Positions 42,333 through 52,123 of a DNA stretch of 64,000 nt are shown here, piece by piece; position 1 is the first letter of the stretch, and every line of letters starts with the position of its first letter. Under the pieces are notes generated by a model. That model did not search any database and was not told the origin of the DNA. It saw nothing but the letters and a program-made list of their open reading frames with translations. The translations under genes were made by a program, and so were the position numbers. Origin of the DNA: DATLSM01 sp963722965 (GTDB taxonomy: Bacteria; Actinomycetota; Thermoleophilia; Solirubrobacterales; 70-9); contig CAVROX010000014.1 of NCBI GenBank assembly GCA_963722965.1, positions 1-64,000 of the forward strand. The letters are read 5' to 3'.

Positions 42333-43908
42333 CGCGATTGCCCGCCGGACCTTCGCCGACGGGCGCACCCGCACCCTCTCCTTCGCGCTGCTGTTCGGTC
42401 TGGTCGCCTTGGTCCAGGTCCTCGGCTACCGCCACAGCTTCCCAACCCTGAAGGACAGGCTTGGGTTCGCCCGCAGCTTCGGCGCCGACAAGGCGGTGCG
42501 GCTCTTCTACGGGATCCCCCACGACCTGCTCACGGTCGGCGGCTACGCGGCCTGGCGGGTTGCCGGTGTACTGACGCTCTTCGCCGCGATGTGGGGGCTG
42601 CTGGCCGCGGTGAGGGCGCTGCGCACCGAGGAGGAGGCCGGGCGCCAGGAGCTGGTCCTGGCCGGGGCGGTGGGCCGCCCTACGGTGTATTTGGCGGCCC
42701 TCGCCGCGATCGCGGTGGGGGCGTGGCTGCTCTGGGGAGCGGTGTTTGCCGGTCTCTTCGCTGGCGGGCTTCCCGCTGGAGGATCGGCCTATCTGGCGCT
42801 GGTCACGGTTTCGCCAGTCCCGGTTTTTGCCGGGGTTGGCGCCCTGGTCAGCCAGCTGGCCCCGACCCGCCGCATGGCGCTGGAGATCGGCACCGCTGTC
42901 CTCGGGCTCGCCCTAGCGATGCGCGTGATCGCCGACACATCGACTGGGCTTGAATGGCTGGGCTGGGCGACGCCGCTGGGCTGGGCGGAGCAGATGCGTG
43001 CCTTCGCCAGCCCGCGCCCCGCTGTCTTGCTCCTCCCTTTGATCGCCGCCGCGTTGCTCCTGGCGCTCGCCGGCCTGATCTCCTTGCGGCGCGACGTCGG
43101 CAATGGGCTGCTCGCTAGTCGCGACGCCAGGGCGCCAAGGTTGGTCCTGCTCTCCTCGCCGACCGCGATGGCGCTGCGCTCTGAGCGTGGCAGCCTGCTC
43201 GGTTGGCTGGTCGGGATCGGCTTCTTCGCCGGCGTCTTCGGGCTGCTGTCCAACACCTTTGCCGCAGCCCACATCTCCGCCAGCGTGAAACAGCAGATCC
43301 ACAAAGTAGGCGGGGCCTCTCTAGTTACCCCGTCGGGCGCCCTTGGCTTCTATTTCCTGATGTTCGTCTTAGCGATCGGCCTCTTCGCCTGTTCTCAGAT
43401 CGCCGCGGTGCGCCGGGAGGAGGCCGATCAGCGCCTGGAGACCCTGCTCGCGCTTCCCGTCGGCCGCACGGAGTGGCTGGCGGGGCGGCTGGCGCTTGCC
43501 GTGCTGGGGTCGGCGATCCTGGCGCTCGCCGCGGGCCTGCTTGCCTGGGCGGGCGCCGTCTCCCAAGGGGTTGACCTCTCACTCCCCGACATGATCGGTG
43601 CCGGCGCCAACTGCCTGCCCGCCGGGCTGCTCTTCTTGGCCCTCGGCGCCCTCGCCTTCGCCCTGGTGCCGCGGGCCAGCGCCGGGATCGCCTACGGACT
43701 GGTCAGCGCCACCTTCCTCTGGGAGCTGTTCGGGGCGCTGCTCGGTACTCCCGAGTGGACCCTTGACCTCTCTCCCTTCCACCACGTCGGACTGGTTCCA
43801 GCGCAGCCCTTCAAGGCGCTCGCGGCGGCGATGATGCTCGGGATCGCGGCCCTCGCCGCGATCCTCGCCCTCCGGATCTTTCGACGGCGCGACGTCGCCG
43901 GCGTCTGA
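42301..43908 (+). CDS. Large ABC exporter permease (polyketide-antibiotic exporter type)
   Basis: 535 residues from the ATG at 42301, about 12 membrane helices in two repeated halves of six, each half containing a conserved loop (LRTEEEAGRQELVLAGAVGR and REEADQRLETLLALPVGRTE). This duplicated ABC-2 architecture is that of the actinobacterial 'exporter of polyketide antibiotics' permeases that pair with one ATPase. Cargo unknown. Last gene of the ZIP-ABC operon. Confidence 0.88.
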   Translation: MTAVGAVPAASAIARRTFADGRTRTLSFALLFGLVALVQVLGYRHSFPTLKDRLGFARSFGADKAVRLFYGIPHDLLTVGGYAAWRVAGVLTLFAAMWGLLAAVRALRTEEEAGRQELVLAGAVGRPTVYLAALAAIAVGAWLLWGAVFAGLFAGGLPAGGSAYLALVTVSPVPVFAGVGALVSQLAPTRRMALEIGTAVLGLALAMRVIADTSTGLEWLGWATPLGWAEQMRAFASPRPAVLLLPLIAAALLLALAGLISLRRDVGNGLLASRDARAPRLVLLSSPTAMALRSERGSLLGWLVGIGFFAGVFGLLSNTFAAAHISASVKQQIHKVGGASLVTPSGALGFYFLMFVLAIGLFACSQIAAVRREEADQRLETLLALPVGRTEWLAGRLALAVLGSAILALAAGLLAWAGAVSQGVDLSLPDMIGAGANCLPAGLLFLALGALAFALVPRASAGIAYGLVSATFLWELFGALLGTPEWTLDLSPFHHVGLVPAQPFKALAAAMMLGIAALAAILALRIFRRRDVAGV

Positions 43909-43928
43909 GCAACGCCCATTTCGCTTCT

Positions 43929-43940
43929 GAAAGCGCTTTC
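43929..43940. promoter_or_regulatory. Perfect palindrome GAAAGCGCTTTC upstream of the encapsulin operon
   Basis: 12-bp perfect dyad with the CG centre typical of LacI/GalR-family operators, flanked by T and T. A second imperfect copy GAAAGCGGTTTT lies at 43952-43963 and a third palindrome TGAGCGCTCA at 43979-43988. No LacI-family gene is in the window. Confidence 0.5.
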
Positions 43941-43968
43941 TTGGTTGTGTGGAAAGCGGTTTTACGAT
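43941..43968 (+). promoter_or_regulatory. Candidate promoter of the encapsulin operon
   Basis: TTGGTT (43941-43946) and TACGAT (43963-43968) are separated by 16 bases. The second operator-like dyad lies inside the spacer and the first abuts the -35, so a bound regulator would block polymerase. Eye-based prediction. Confidence 0.4.
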
Positions 43969-43978
43969 CAAAATGCCC

Positions 43979-43988
43979 TGAGCGCTCA
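43979..43988. promoter_or_regulatory. Palindrome TGAGCGCTCA downstream of the candidate -10
   Basis: Perfect 10-bp dyad about 11 bases after the proposed -10, near the expected transcription start. Together with the two upstream dyads (centres 23 and 26 bases apart) it makes an array of three symmetrical sites. Confidence 0.4.
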
Positions 43989-44155
43989 GGAGCACCTTTT
44001 ACCCGCTCGCCGGTGGTGCGATTCCCGAGGTGATCGGCGAGGCCTGGGCGGGATGGTGCTACGGGTATCGGGAGCTTGGCCCAGGCCTGTTTTTCGCTTG
44101 GATCCATCGTCGGGCTGGCAACGGACTCGATCATCACCTACGGTGGTGGCTGAGC

Positions 44156-44551
44156 ATGGGATTTGACCAGTACCACGAGCCCGCCGGGGAGCTGCCCGCC
44201 GAGACCCGGACCTTCGCCCGGATCTGCGCCTCGCTGACCGAGGAGGCGGAAGCGATCGGCTGGTATGAGCAGCGTTTGGCGGTCGAGTCCGATCCAGATG
44301 CGCAGGCGATCATGCGAGATGCCCAGGGGGAGGAGTTCAAGCACTTCTCGATGGACCTCGAGTTCCTCCTTCGCCGCGTGCCGAGCTGGCGCGCGATCGC
44401 AAAGGGCGTCCTCTTCCAATCCGGCGGGATCGTCGAGCACGGAGAGCAGGCCGAGGCTGAGGCCCTCGACGGCGGCTCTGCTGAAGGCGCTCCCGCCGAT
44501 CAGGAGACCGGTTCACTTGGGATCGGCAGCCTCAGGGAGGCCTCGCGGTGA
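44156..44551 (+). CDS. Encapsulated ferritin (EncFtn), encapsulin cargo
   Basis: 131 residues from the ATG at 44156; the frame is open further upstream, but the EncFtn-like protein starts here (MGFDQYHEPAGELPAETRTF). Two antiparallel helices carry the ferroxidase residues: Glu30 and Tyr37 in TEEAEAIGWYEQR, Glu60 and His63 in GEEFKHFSMDLEFLLRR, matching Glu32, Tyr39, Glu62 and His65 of the Rhodospirillum protein. The C-terminus is a flexible Ala/Gly/Glu linker ending in SLGIGSLR (120-127), the classic family 1 encapsulin targeting peptide. It oxidises Fe(II) and is packaged in the shell encoded next; stop overlaps the shell start by 4 bases. Confidence 0.93.
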   Translation: MGFDQYHEPAGELPAETRTFARICASLTEEAEAIGWYEQRLAVESDPDAQAIMRDAQGEEFKHFSMDLEFLLRRVPSWRAIAKGVLFQSGGIVEHGEQAEAEALDGGSAEGAPADQETGSLGIGSLREASR

Positions 44552-45351
44552 ACCATCTGCTTCGCCCGCTCGCCCCAATCGCCGACTCCACCTGGGGAGT
44601 TATCGACGCGGAGGCCAGGGATCGCCTCAGCGGCGCACTCGCTGCGCGGCGACTGGTCGATTTCTCTGGGCCCCACGGCTGGCAGCACTCAGCCACCAAC
44701 CTCGGGCGCGTCGCCGGGGTCAAAACGGCTCCCGCCGAAAGCGTCAGCGCGGCCAAGCGACTCGTGCTGCCGTTGGTCGAGTTGCGCGGCGGGTTCTCGC
44801 TCGCCCGCGAGGAGCTCCGCAGCCATGAACGCGGCGCGGTCGACGTCGACCTCGCCGAGCTCGATGAGGCGGCGCAGCGGATCGCGATCGCCGAGAACGT
44901 CGCGGTCTTCCACGGTTGGCCGGCCGCCGGCATCTCGGGGATCGCCGAGAGGGCGCCGGGCAAGGCGATCGCGCTCGGCAAGAGTGCGGAGGCCTACCCC
45001 CGCGCCGTCGCTGGCGCGGTCGAGCGACTGCTGGGGCGCGGGATCGGGGGCCCCTACGGCCTGGCGCTCGGACCCGAGGAGTACACCCGCGTCAGCGAGA
45101 CCGCTGAGCACGGTGGCTACCCACTGCTCGACCACCTCGGCAAGATCCTCTCCGGACCGATCGTCTGGGCCCCTGGAGTCAGGGGCGCTGTCGTCCTCAG
45201 CCTGCGCGGGGGGGACTTCATTTTCGAGTCCGGCCAGGACCTCTCGATCGGCTATGAGAGCCACGACGAGGAGCTCGTCCGCCTCTACTTGGAGGAGAGC
45301 TTCGCGTTCGTGGTGGCCACGCCCGAGGCCGCGGTCCCACTCAGCTCCTAA
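44548..45351 (+). CDS. Family 1 encapsulin shell protein
   Basis: 267 residues, HK97-like fold, matching the 60-subunit T=1 shells in length. NHLLRPLAPIADSTWGVIDA at the start, LVDFSGPHGWQHSATNLGR, ELRGGFSLAREELRSHERGA and the C-terminal DLSIGYESHDEELVRLYLEE with ESFAFVV are family hallmarks, formerly annotated as linocin M18 bacteriocin. It assembles into a nanocompartment that loads the ferritin encoded just upstream, storing mineralised iron. GTG start within a GTGA overlap. Confidence 0.96.
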   Translation: MNHLLRPLAPIADSTWGVIDAEARDRLSGALAARRLVDFSGPHGWQHSATNLGRVAGVKTAPAESVSAAKRLVLPLVELRGGFSLAREELRSHERGAVDVDLAELDEAAQRIAIAENVAVFHGWPAAGISGIAERAPGKAIALGKSAEAYPRAVAGAVERLLGRGIGGPYGLALGPEEYTRVSETAEHGGYPLLDHLGKILSGPIVWAPGVRGAVVLSLRGGDFIFESGQDLSIGYESHDEELVRLYLEESFAFVVATPEAAVPLSS

Positions 45352-45385
45352 CCGACCGACGCCTGCACTTGGCAGTCTTGGGCGG

Positions 45386-45973
45386 ATGGCACCCTGGAAG
45401 CTACCGCTGCTGGTCGCCGCGATCGCCGTCCCGATCGTCGTTGCCTTCCTCCTCGGAGGTCCTGGCGTCGGGGTCGGGGTCGGTGCTTTGGTGGCGGTGG
45501 GGATCCTCGCAATCGCGATCGCCCAACGCCCCCGCGGACCGATCACCTCGGCGAGCACGCGAGACGACCGCGCTCACCTGCTGGTCGTCATCAGCCGTCC
45601 GGTCGAGGAGGCGGCGGCGCTCCAGGCGATTGCCGCCGTGGCGCTAGGTGGCCGTGAGGCGGAGGTCCTCGTTCTCGCGCCCGCCCACGTGCGCTTCCTC
45701 GACCGCTGGGCCTCCGACCTGGAGCCCGCGCGCCGCGAGGCCCAACGCAGCCTGGTGATAACCGTGGCCGCGCTGGCGAAGGCGGGCATCAGCGCCGAGG
45801 CAAGGGTCGGCGACGAAGACATCGTGCAGGCGGTTGAGGACCAGCTGCAGAGCTTCCCAGCCACCGCCGTGGTACTGGTGAGCGGAAGCGCTGCGGAGGA
45901 CGAGGCCGCCTACGAGGCGGGGCGGGAGCTGCAATCAAGGTTGGAGGCCGAATTTCACCACCTCGTGGTCTGA
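45386..45973 (+). CDS. Membrane-anchored Usp-like protein in the encapsulin operon
   Basis: 195 residues. Two membrane helices at about 6-24 and 27-46 separated by a Gly-rich turn, then a cytoplasmic alpha/beta domain: HLLVVISRPVEEAAALQAIA, EAEVLVLAPAHVRFLDRWAS, ITVAALAKAGISAEARVGDE and TAVVLVSGSAAEDEAAYEAG, an order like a universal stress protein fold without the usual ATP-binding Gly motif. ATG at 45386, 34 bases after the shell gene stop. Not part of the standard encapsulin-ferritin pair; role unknown. Confidence 0.65.
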   Translation: MAPWKLPLLVAAIAVPIVVAFLLGGPGVGVGVGALVAVGILAIAIAQRPRGPITSASTRDDRAHLLVVISRPVEEAAALQAIAAVALGGREAEVLVLAPAHVRFLDRWASDLEPARREAQRSLVITVAALAKAGISAEARVGDEDIVQAVEDQLQSFPATAVVLVSGSAAEDEAAYEAGRELQSRLEAEFHHLVV

Positions 45974-46124
45974 ACAGCACCGGCAAGCGCAAAGCAGCTC
46001 GTGAGCCGGGGTGGGGTCCTTGGGGAGAGTGGCGCGGGAGGGCGCAGCCGAGAGGGCTGGCTGCCTGGTGGAGCGGCCCAATCGGCGCAGGGAGCGGTTT
46101 ATCTGGAGGAGTACTGCGCCTCCA

Positions 46125-48146
46125 TCAGGCGTCCTCGCGGACGCCGCCCATCTCGGTGAAGACGGCGGTGGGTCCGCCGTCCTCTCGCTGCTCGTCGGCG
46201 ATCACGTGGGAGACCGCGTTGATCAGCGCCAGATGCGTGAAGGCCTGGGGGAAGTTGCCGAGATGCCTGCCGCTATTGGCCTCCAGCTCCTCGGCGTAGA
46301 GGTCGAGCCACCCCGCTGCCTCAAGCAGTCGCTCGCACAGGGCGCGGGCCCGCTGGGGTTGGCCAATCTCCGAAAGGGCCGAGACCAGCCAGAAGGAGCA
46401 GATCAGGAACGTGCCCTCCTTGCCGCTGAGACCGTCATCGGTCTCGTGCACCTTGTAGCGCAGAACGAGGCCGTGCTCGGTGAGCTGCTCGTCGATTGCT
46501 TCGACTGTCGCACATATGCGGGGGTCCTCGGGGGGGAGGAAGCGCAGCAGGGGAATCAGCAGCAGCGAGGCGTCGAGGGCATCGGTGTCGTAGTGCTGCC
46601 TGAAGACCCCCTCGCGCACGCCTCGCTCCAGGATCTCGTCGCGGAAGCGCTCCGCCGTCTCCTCCCATTCACCGGCGACTTCCTCCTGGCCGATACTGCG
46701 GGCAAGGCGGGCACCGCGGTTCACCGCGACCCAGATCATCAGCTTCGAGGAGACGTAGTGCTGGGGTGCGCCGCGCGACTCCCAGATCCCCTGATCGGGA
46801 TGGGGCCAGGCAGCGATCGCCGCTTCTACCTGGTAGCGGATCAGTTCGCGGTCAGCGGGCGTGCCGGCGCCGCGCAGCGCTTTCTCGTGGAGGTAGATCG
46901 AGTCCAGCAGCGCGCCCCAGACATCGTTCTGGCGCTGGTCGTAGGCGCCGTTGCCGACCCGCACCGGTCTCGAGCCGAGGTAGCCGCCGAGGTGGTCAAG
47001 GGTCCTCTCGGTCAACTTTCTCTCGCCGCCGATCCCGTACATGATCTGCAGGTCGGGGTCTTCGCGGCAGACCGTGACGATGAAGCGCATGAAATCCCGT
47101 GCCTCCTGGTTGAAGCCGAGCGTGTGCAGCGCCCAGAGGCTGAAGGTCGAGTCGCGGATCCAGCTGAAACGGTAGTCCCAGTTGCGCTCCCCGCCCGGCG
47201 TCTCCGGAAGCGAGGTGGTCGGCGCGGCGAGGATCGCGCCGGTCGGGGTGTAGGTGAGGCCCTTGAGGACCAGGGCCGAACGCTGCAGGTGTATGCGCCA
47301 GGGATGGTCGGGGAAGTCGCCGTCGCGCAGCCAGTCGCGCCAGAACACTTTGGTTGACTCAAGCCGCTCGAGTGCCTCGGGGGCGCTGCGCGGTCCGCCC
47401 AAACCGCCCTCACCCCAGGAGACCGCGCAAAACCCGCTCTCGCCCTCGCGCAGTCGCAGCCGACCGCGGGCGGCACCCCCCTGGAGGTTCAGCTCCATGT
47501 CGCTGGTCAGACCCAGCTCCATGCCCTCAGCGGCGGCGGCCGCCTCACCCAGCTCCCCGCCGCTCCAGGTCGCCTCTTTTAGCCCGTAGCCGAAGCGCGG
47601 CACGCACTCCATCTCGATCTCAGCTTCGCCATCGATGCAGGTCATCAGCCGCAAGAGGGAGTGGTCTGAGTCGTGTTTGGTCTGCGGCCGAGTGCCCTCG
47701 CCTCCCGTTGTTGCCCACTCGGCGATCGTCAGCGCGTCGTAGATCACCACCCAGCCGGTCTCGGTCACCCAGGTCGTCTCGACGATCAGAGTTCCCGGCT
47801 CATAGCGGCGACTGATCGGAACGATGACCCCCCGCGGGGCCACTTTGAATTGGCCGGCCCCGCGGTCGAGCAGGGCCGCGAAGACGCTGGGAGAATCAAA
47901 GCGGGGAAGGCAGAGCCACTCGACGGCGCCCGAGAAGGAGACCAGGGCGCTGGTATGGCAATCAGAGAGGAAGCCGTAGCTTCCGATCGGCGGGAAGCGG
48001 TGGTCGCTGTCGCTCAAGGGCTGCCAAGCTACCAGCGCGTGTTGTCGCTGGATAGAGCGCGGGTGTGGCTGGTCAGCGGTCCGCTTGGGCGCGGTCTCTC
48101 GTTCGCGATCGACTTTGCGGCGGCGCTGCGTACCGGTCTCGCGCAC
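46125..48146 (-). CDS. Glycoside hydrolase family 15 protein (glucoamylase/trehalase-like)
   Basis: About 670 residues. N-terminal beta-sandwich domain (IGSYGFLSDCHTSALVSFSG), then an (alpha/alpha)6 barrel with NWDYRFSWIRDSTFSLWALH, the general-acid region GIWESRGAPQHYVSSKLMIW and the general-base region GKEGTFLICSFWLVSAL. It cleaves alpha-glucosidic bonds, most likely trehalose or glucan ends; no signal peptide, so cytoplasmic. The start is uncertain: GTG at 48146 gives a 40-residue basic leader not typical of the family. Divergent from tig. Confidence 0.9.
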   Translation of the reverse strand: MRETGTQRRRKVDRERETAPKRTADQPHPRSIQRQHALVAWQPLSDSDHRFPPIGSYGFLSDCHTSALVSFSGAVEWLCLPRFDSPSVFAALLDRGAGQFKVAPRGVIVPISRRYEPGTLIVETTWVTETGWVVIYDALTIAEWATTGGEGTRPQTKHDSDHSLLRLMTCIDGEAEIEMECVPRFGYGLKEATWSGGELGEAAAAAEGMELGLTSDMELNLQGGAARGRLRLREGESGFCAVSWGEGGLGGPRSAPEALERLESTKVFWRDWLRDGDFPDHPWRIHLQRSALVLKGLTYTPTGAILAAPTTSLPETPGGERNWDYRFSWIRDSTFSLWALHTLGFNQEARDFMRFIVTVCREDPDLQIMYGIGGERKLTERTLDHLGGYLGSRPVRVGNGAYDQRQNDVWGALLDSIYLHEKALRGAGTPADRELIRYQVEAAIAAWPHPDQGIWESRGAPQHYVSSKLMIWVAVNRGARLARSIGQEEVAGEWEETAERFRDEILERGVREGVFRQHYDTDALDASLLLIPLLRFLPPEDPRICATVEAIDEQLTEHGLVLRYKVHETDDGLSGKEGTFLICSFWLVSALSEIGQPQRARALCERLLEAAGWLDLYAEELEANSGRHLGNFPQAFTHLALINAVSHVIADEQREDGGPTAVFTEMGGVREDA

Positions 48147-48192
48147 CGCCGCTAGCCCGCTGTTGGGGTCCGTCTACTAGGGTCAGGCGCCG

Positions 48193-49575
48193 ATGCAGAC
48201 CTCGGTCACAGAGCTTCCCCACTCGCGCGCGCGAGTCGATGTTGAGGTTCCTGCCGCTGAGGTCGATCGTGCCATGCAACGCGCGGCGCGCGCCCTGGCG
48301 AGGGAGATGCGATTGCCCGGCTTTCGCAAGGGTAAGGCGCCTGCGTCGCTCGTCATCCAGCGCCTCGGCTTTGGCGCGGTGCTCGAGGAGGCGATCCGCG
48401 ACGCGTTGCCGGGGTGGTATGAAAGCGCGCTCCTTGAGTCCGCCGTCAGCTCGGTTGGAGACCCGAGCATCGAGCTCGTCTCCTCCCCAGAGGAAGACGG
48501 CGAGCCGTTCAACTTCAGATTCGAGACCGGGGTCCGACCGAAGGCAAAGCTTGGTGAATACCGCGAACTGGAGGTGGGCCGAGCTGAGGCCGAGGTCCCC
48601 GATGAGATCGTCGCCCGCGAGATTGAGCGGATCCGCGAGGGATTTGCCAGGTTGGAGCCGGTCGAGCGCCCCGCGGCGGAGGGGGATGCCCTCCTCGTCG
48701 ATTTCGAGGGCACGATTGATGGCCGGGCCTTTGAGGGCGCCAAGGCGAGCGACTACCTGCTGGAGCTGGGCGCCGAGCGGCTGGTCGAGGGTTTTGGGGA
48801 GCAGCTCGTGGGGGCGAGGGCCGGCGAGGAACGCAGTGTCGAGGTTGCCTTTCCCGCCGATTACCACGTCAAGCAGCTGGCCGGCGAGGACGCCGAATTT
48901 GCGGTCAAGGTCAAGGAGGTACGAGAGAAGGTCCTGCCCGACCTCGACGACGAGTTTGCCTCCGAGGCCTCCGAGTTCGAGACCCTCGAGGAGCTGCGCC
49001 AAGACATCCGCAGCCGGCTGGGCGAGGCGGTTGGCGGGCGGATCGAGCAGGACTTCCGGGTCGCGGCACTCGACGCCGCCCTCGCCAACGCCACGGTCGA
49101 GGTGCCAGAAGAGCTCGCCCTGGCCCGCGCTGGCGAACGCTGGGAGCGGCTCGAGCGCCAGCTCATCGGCAGCGGCATGGACCCCGCCGCTTACCTGCAG
49201 ACGCAGGGAAAAACGCGCGAGGAGTTGATCGAGGAGACAAAGTCAGACGCCGAGTTGGAGCTGAAGCGCGAAGCCGTGCTGGAGGCGATCGCCACGGCGG
49301 AGGCGATCGAGGTATCCGAGGAGGAGATGGTCGAGGCCCTCGCGCACACCGCCGAGCACGAGCGCACCACCCCGGAGAAGCTGCTGAAGCGGTTGCAGGA
49401 GAACGGCCGCGACGCGCTGGTCCGCGAGGACATCCGGGCGCGCAAGGCAATCGACGTGATCGCCGAGTCGGCGGTGGCGATCCCGGTCGCGCAGGCGGCC
49501 GCCCGGGAGAAGATCTGGACCCCAGAGAAGGAGCGGGAGGGCGCCGCCAGTCTCTGGACTCCGGGCTCAGAGTGA
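48193..49575 (+). CDS. tig: Trigger factor
   Basis: Ribosome-bound chaperone and peptidyl-prolyl isomerase, 460 residues. Ribosome-binding domain with the GFRKGKAP signature (about 45-52), FKBP-type domain at about 160-245 (GDALLVDFEGTIDGRAFEGA), and the long helical chaperone arms. The C-terminus is acidic and short. First gene of the run tig-clpP-(GNAT opposite)-clpX. ATG at 48193. Confidence 0.97.
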   Translation: MQTSVTELPHSRARVDVEVPAAEVDRAMQRAARALAREMRLPGFRKGKAPASLVIQRLGFGAVLEEAIRDALPGWYESALLESAVSSVGDPSIELVSSPEEDGEPFNFRFETGVRPKAKLGEYRELEVGRAEAEVPDEIVAREIERIREGFARLEPVERPAAEGDALLVDFEGTIDGRAFEGAKASDYLLELGAERLVEGFGEQLVGARAGEERSVEVAFPADYHVKQLAGEDAEFAVKVKEVREKVLPDLDDEFASEASEFETLEELRQDIRSRLGEAVGGRIEQDFRVAALDAALANATVEVPEELALARAGERWERLERQLIGSGMDPAAYLQTQGKTREELIEETKSDAELELKREAVLEAIATAEAIEVSEEEMVEALAHTAEHERTTPEKLLKRLQENGRDALVREDIRARKAIDVIAESAVAIPVAQAAAREKIWTPEKEREGAASLWTPGSE

Positions 49576-49617
49576 GCCTGGCTGGGCCAGCCTGACGCCT
49601 TCTATAGAGTGCCAGGC

Positions 49618-50202
49618 ATGAGTCCTTTGGTCCCGATGGTGGTCGAGCAGACCTCCCGCGGCGAGCGTGCTTTTGACATTTACTCGCGCCTGCTCGGCGA
49701 GCGGATCGTTTTCCTCGGCACCCCGGTAACGGAGGACATCGCCAACCTGATCGTCGCCCAGCTCCTCCACCTGGAGTCCGAGGACCCCGACAAGGACATC
49801 AGCCTCTACGTCAACTCACCGGGCGGCTCGGTTTACGCCGGCCTGGCGATTTACGACACGATGCAGTTCATCAAGCCCGATGTGCAGACGATCTGCGTCG
49901 GCATCGCGATGAGCATGGGGGCGCTGCTGCTGGCCGGCGGCGCGGCGGGCAAGCGGATGTCCCTGCCGAACTCAAAGATCCTCATCCACCAGGTTTCCTC
50001 AAGCTTCCAGGGTCAGGCTACCGACATCGAGATCCACGCTAAAGAGATCATCGACGTACGCCGCCGCCTCGACGAGATCCTCGCCAAGCACACCGGCCAA
50101 CCTTTCGAGAAGGTCGCCAAAGACACCGAGCGCGACTACTTCATGAGCGCCGAGGAGGCGAAGGAGTACAACCTCGTCGACCGCGTCATCGAGCACCACT
50201 GA
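49618..50202 (+). CDS. clpP: ATP-dependent Clp protease proteolytic subunit
   Basis: Serine peptidase forming the tetradecameric chamber for ClpX. About 194 residues; catalytic Ser in GIAMSMGALLLAGGAAGKR, His in KILIHQVS and Asp in the DTERDYFMSAEEAKEYN region. I chose the ATG at 49618; a GTG at 49609 adds three residues. Lies between tig and clpX as is common. Confidence 0.97.
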   Translation: MSPLVPMVVEQTSRGERAFDIYSRLLGERIVFLGTPVTEDIANLIVAQLLHLESEDPDKDISLYVNSPGGSVYAGLAIYDTMQFIKPDVQTICVGIAMSMGALLLAGGAAGKRMSLPNSKILIHQVSSSFQGQATDIEIHAKEIIDVRRRLDEILAKHTGQPFEKVAKDTERDYFMSAEEAKEYNLVDRVIEHH

Positions 50203-50217
50203 CCCGGCCCCGCGCGC

Positions 50218-50673
50218 TCAGAGGCCCAGTTCGTAGCCGATCCAATCCTCGCGCCCGGCTCCGGTCGAGTCATACAGGCGCTGCGCGGTGGCGTTGTCGG
50301 CGGCGGTGACCCACTCGAGGTGGTGGGCGCCCCGCTCCCGCGCGACGCCGGCCGCTGCCTCGATCAGCGCGCGGCCGATGCCCTGCCCACGGCTCTCCTC
50401 AGCGACGTAGAGGTCGTTCATCAGCACGATCTCGGCCGGCACCAGCGAGGTGAAGGTCCAGTACAGACAGGCATAGCCGAGCGGCCGCTCGCCGGTCCAG
50501 GCGCCGAGCAGGAGGCCGTCGTTGCTGGGCGCGAGAAAGCGGCGGAAAAAGGCGCGGTTGCGCCCCTCGTCGATCTCCTCGACCCCATAGAAGCGTTGGT
50601 AGGCGGCGATCAGCGGCAGCAGCTCCTCAAACCGCCCCTCGCTGACCGGCTCGATCCGCGGCGCCGTCGCCAT
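50218..50673 (-). CDS. GNAT family N-acetyltransferase
   Basis: 151 residues, one acetyltransferase domain with the acetyl-CoA loop in EESRGQGIGRALIEAAAGVA and a C-terminal AQRLYDSTGAGREDW segment. Substrate unknown; small amines or N-termini are usual. It interrupts the clpP-clpX pair on the opposite strand, convergent with clpP and divergent from clpX. Confidence 0.9.
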   Translation of the reverse strand: MATAPRIEPVSEGRFEELLPLIAAYQRFYGVEEIDEGRNRAFFRRFLAPSNDGLLLGAWTGERPLGYACLYWTFTSLVPAEIVLMNDLYVAEESRGQGIGRALIEAAAGVARERGAHHLEWVTAADNATAQRLYDSTGAGREDWIGYELGL

Positions 50674-50828
50674 CGCCTGGACGATATGCGCTGGCTTGGT
50701 TGTTCGCGCTCACGGGAAGGGACCGCGCCCGCGGCGAAGTAAACGACCCGACAGGCCCGGCTTGCCGCCACCTCTAAGCTGTTGGGGCGGCCGGGGAGTA
50801 ACGACCGCCCCGCAAGGAGGGGATTCCG

Positions 50829-52114
<1,286 letters not shown>

Positions 52115-52123
52115 ACTCGCCGC

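Noticed and set aside
45974..46124. Possible small RNA or gene between the encapsulin operon and the GH15 gene
   Set aside because: GC-rich with some self-complementarity, but no convincing stem set, start codon or family match.
46011..47357. 448-codon plus-strand open frame opposite the GH15 gene
   Set aside because: Antisense shadow of a conserved GH15 protein; low-complexity composition and no motif.
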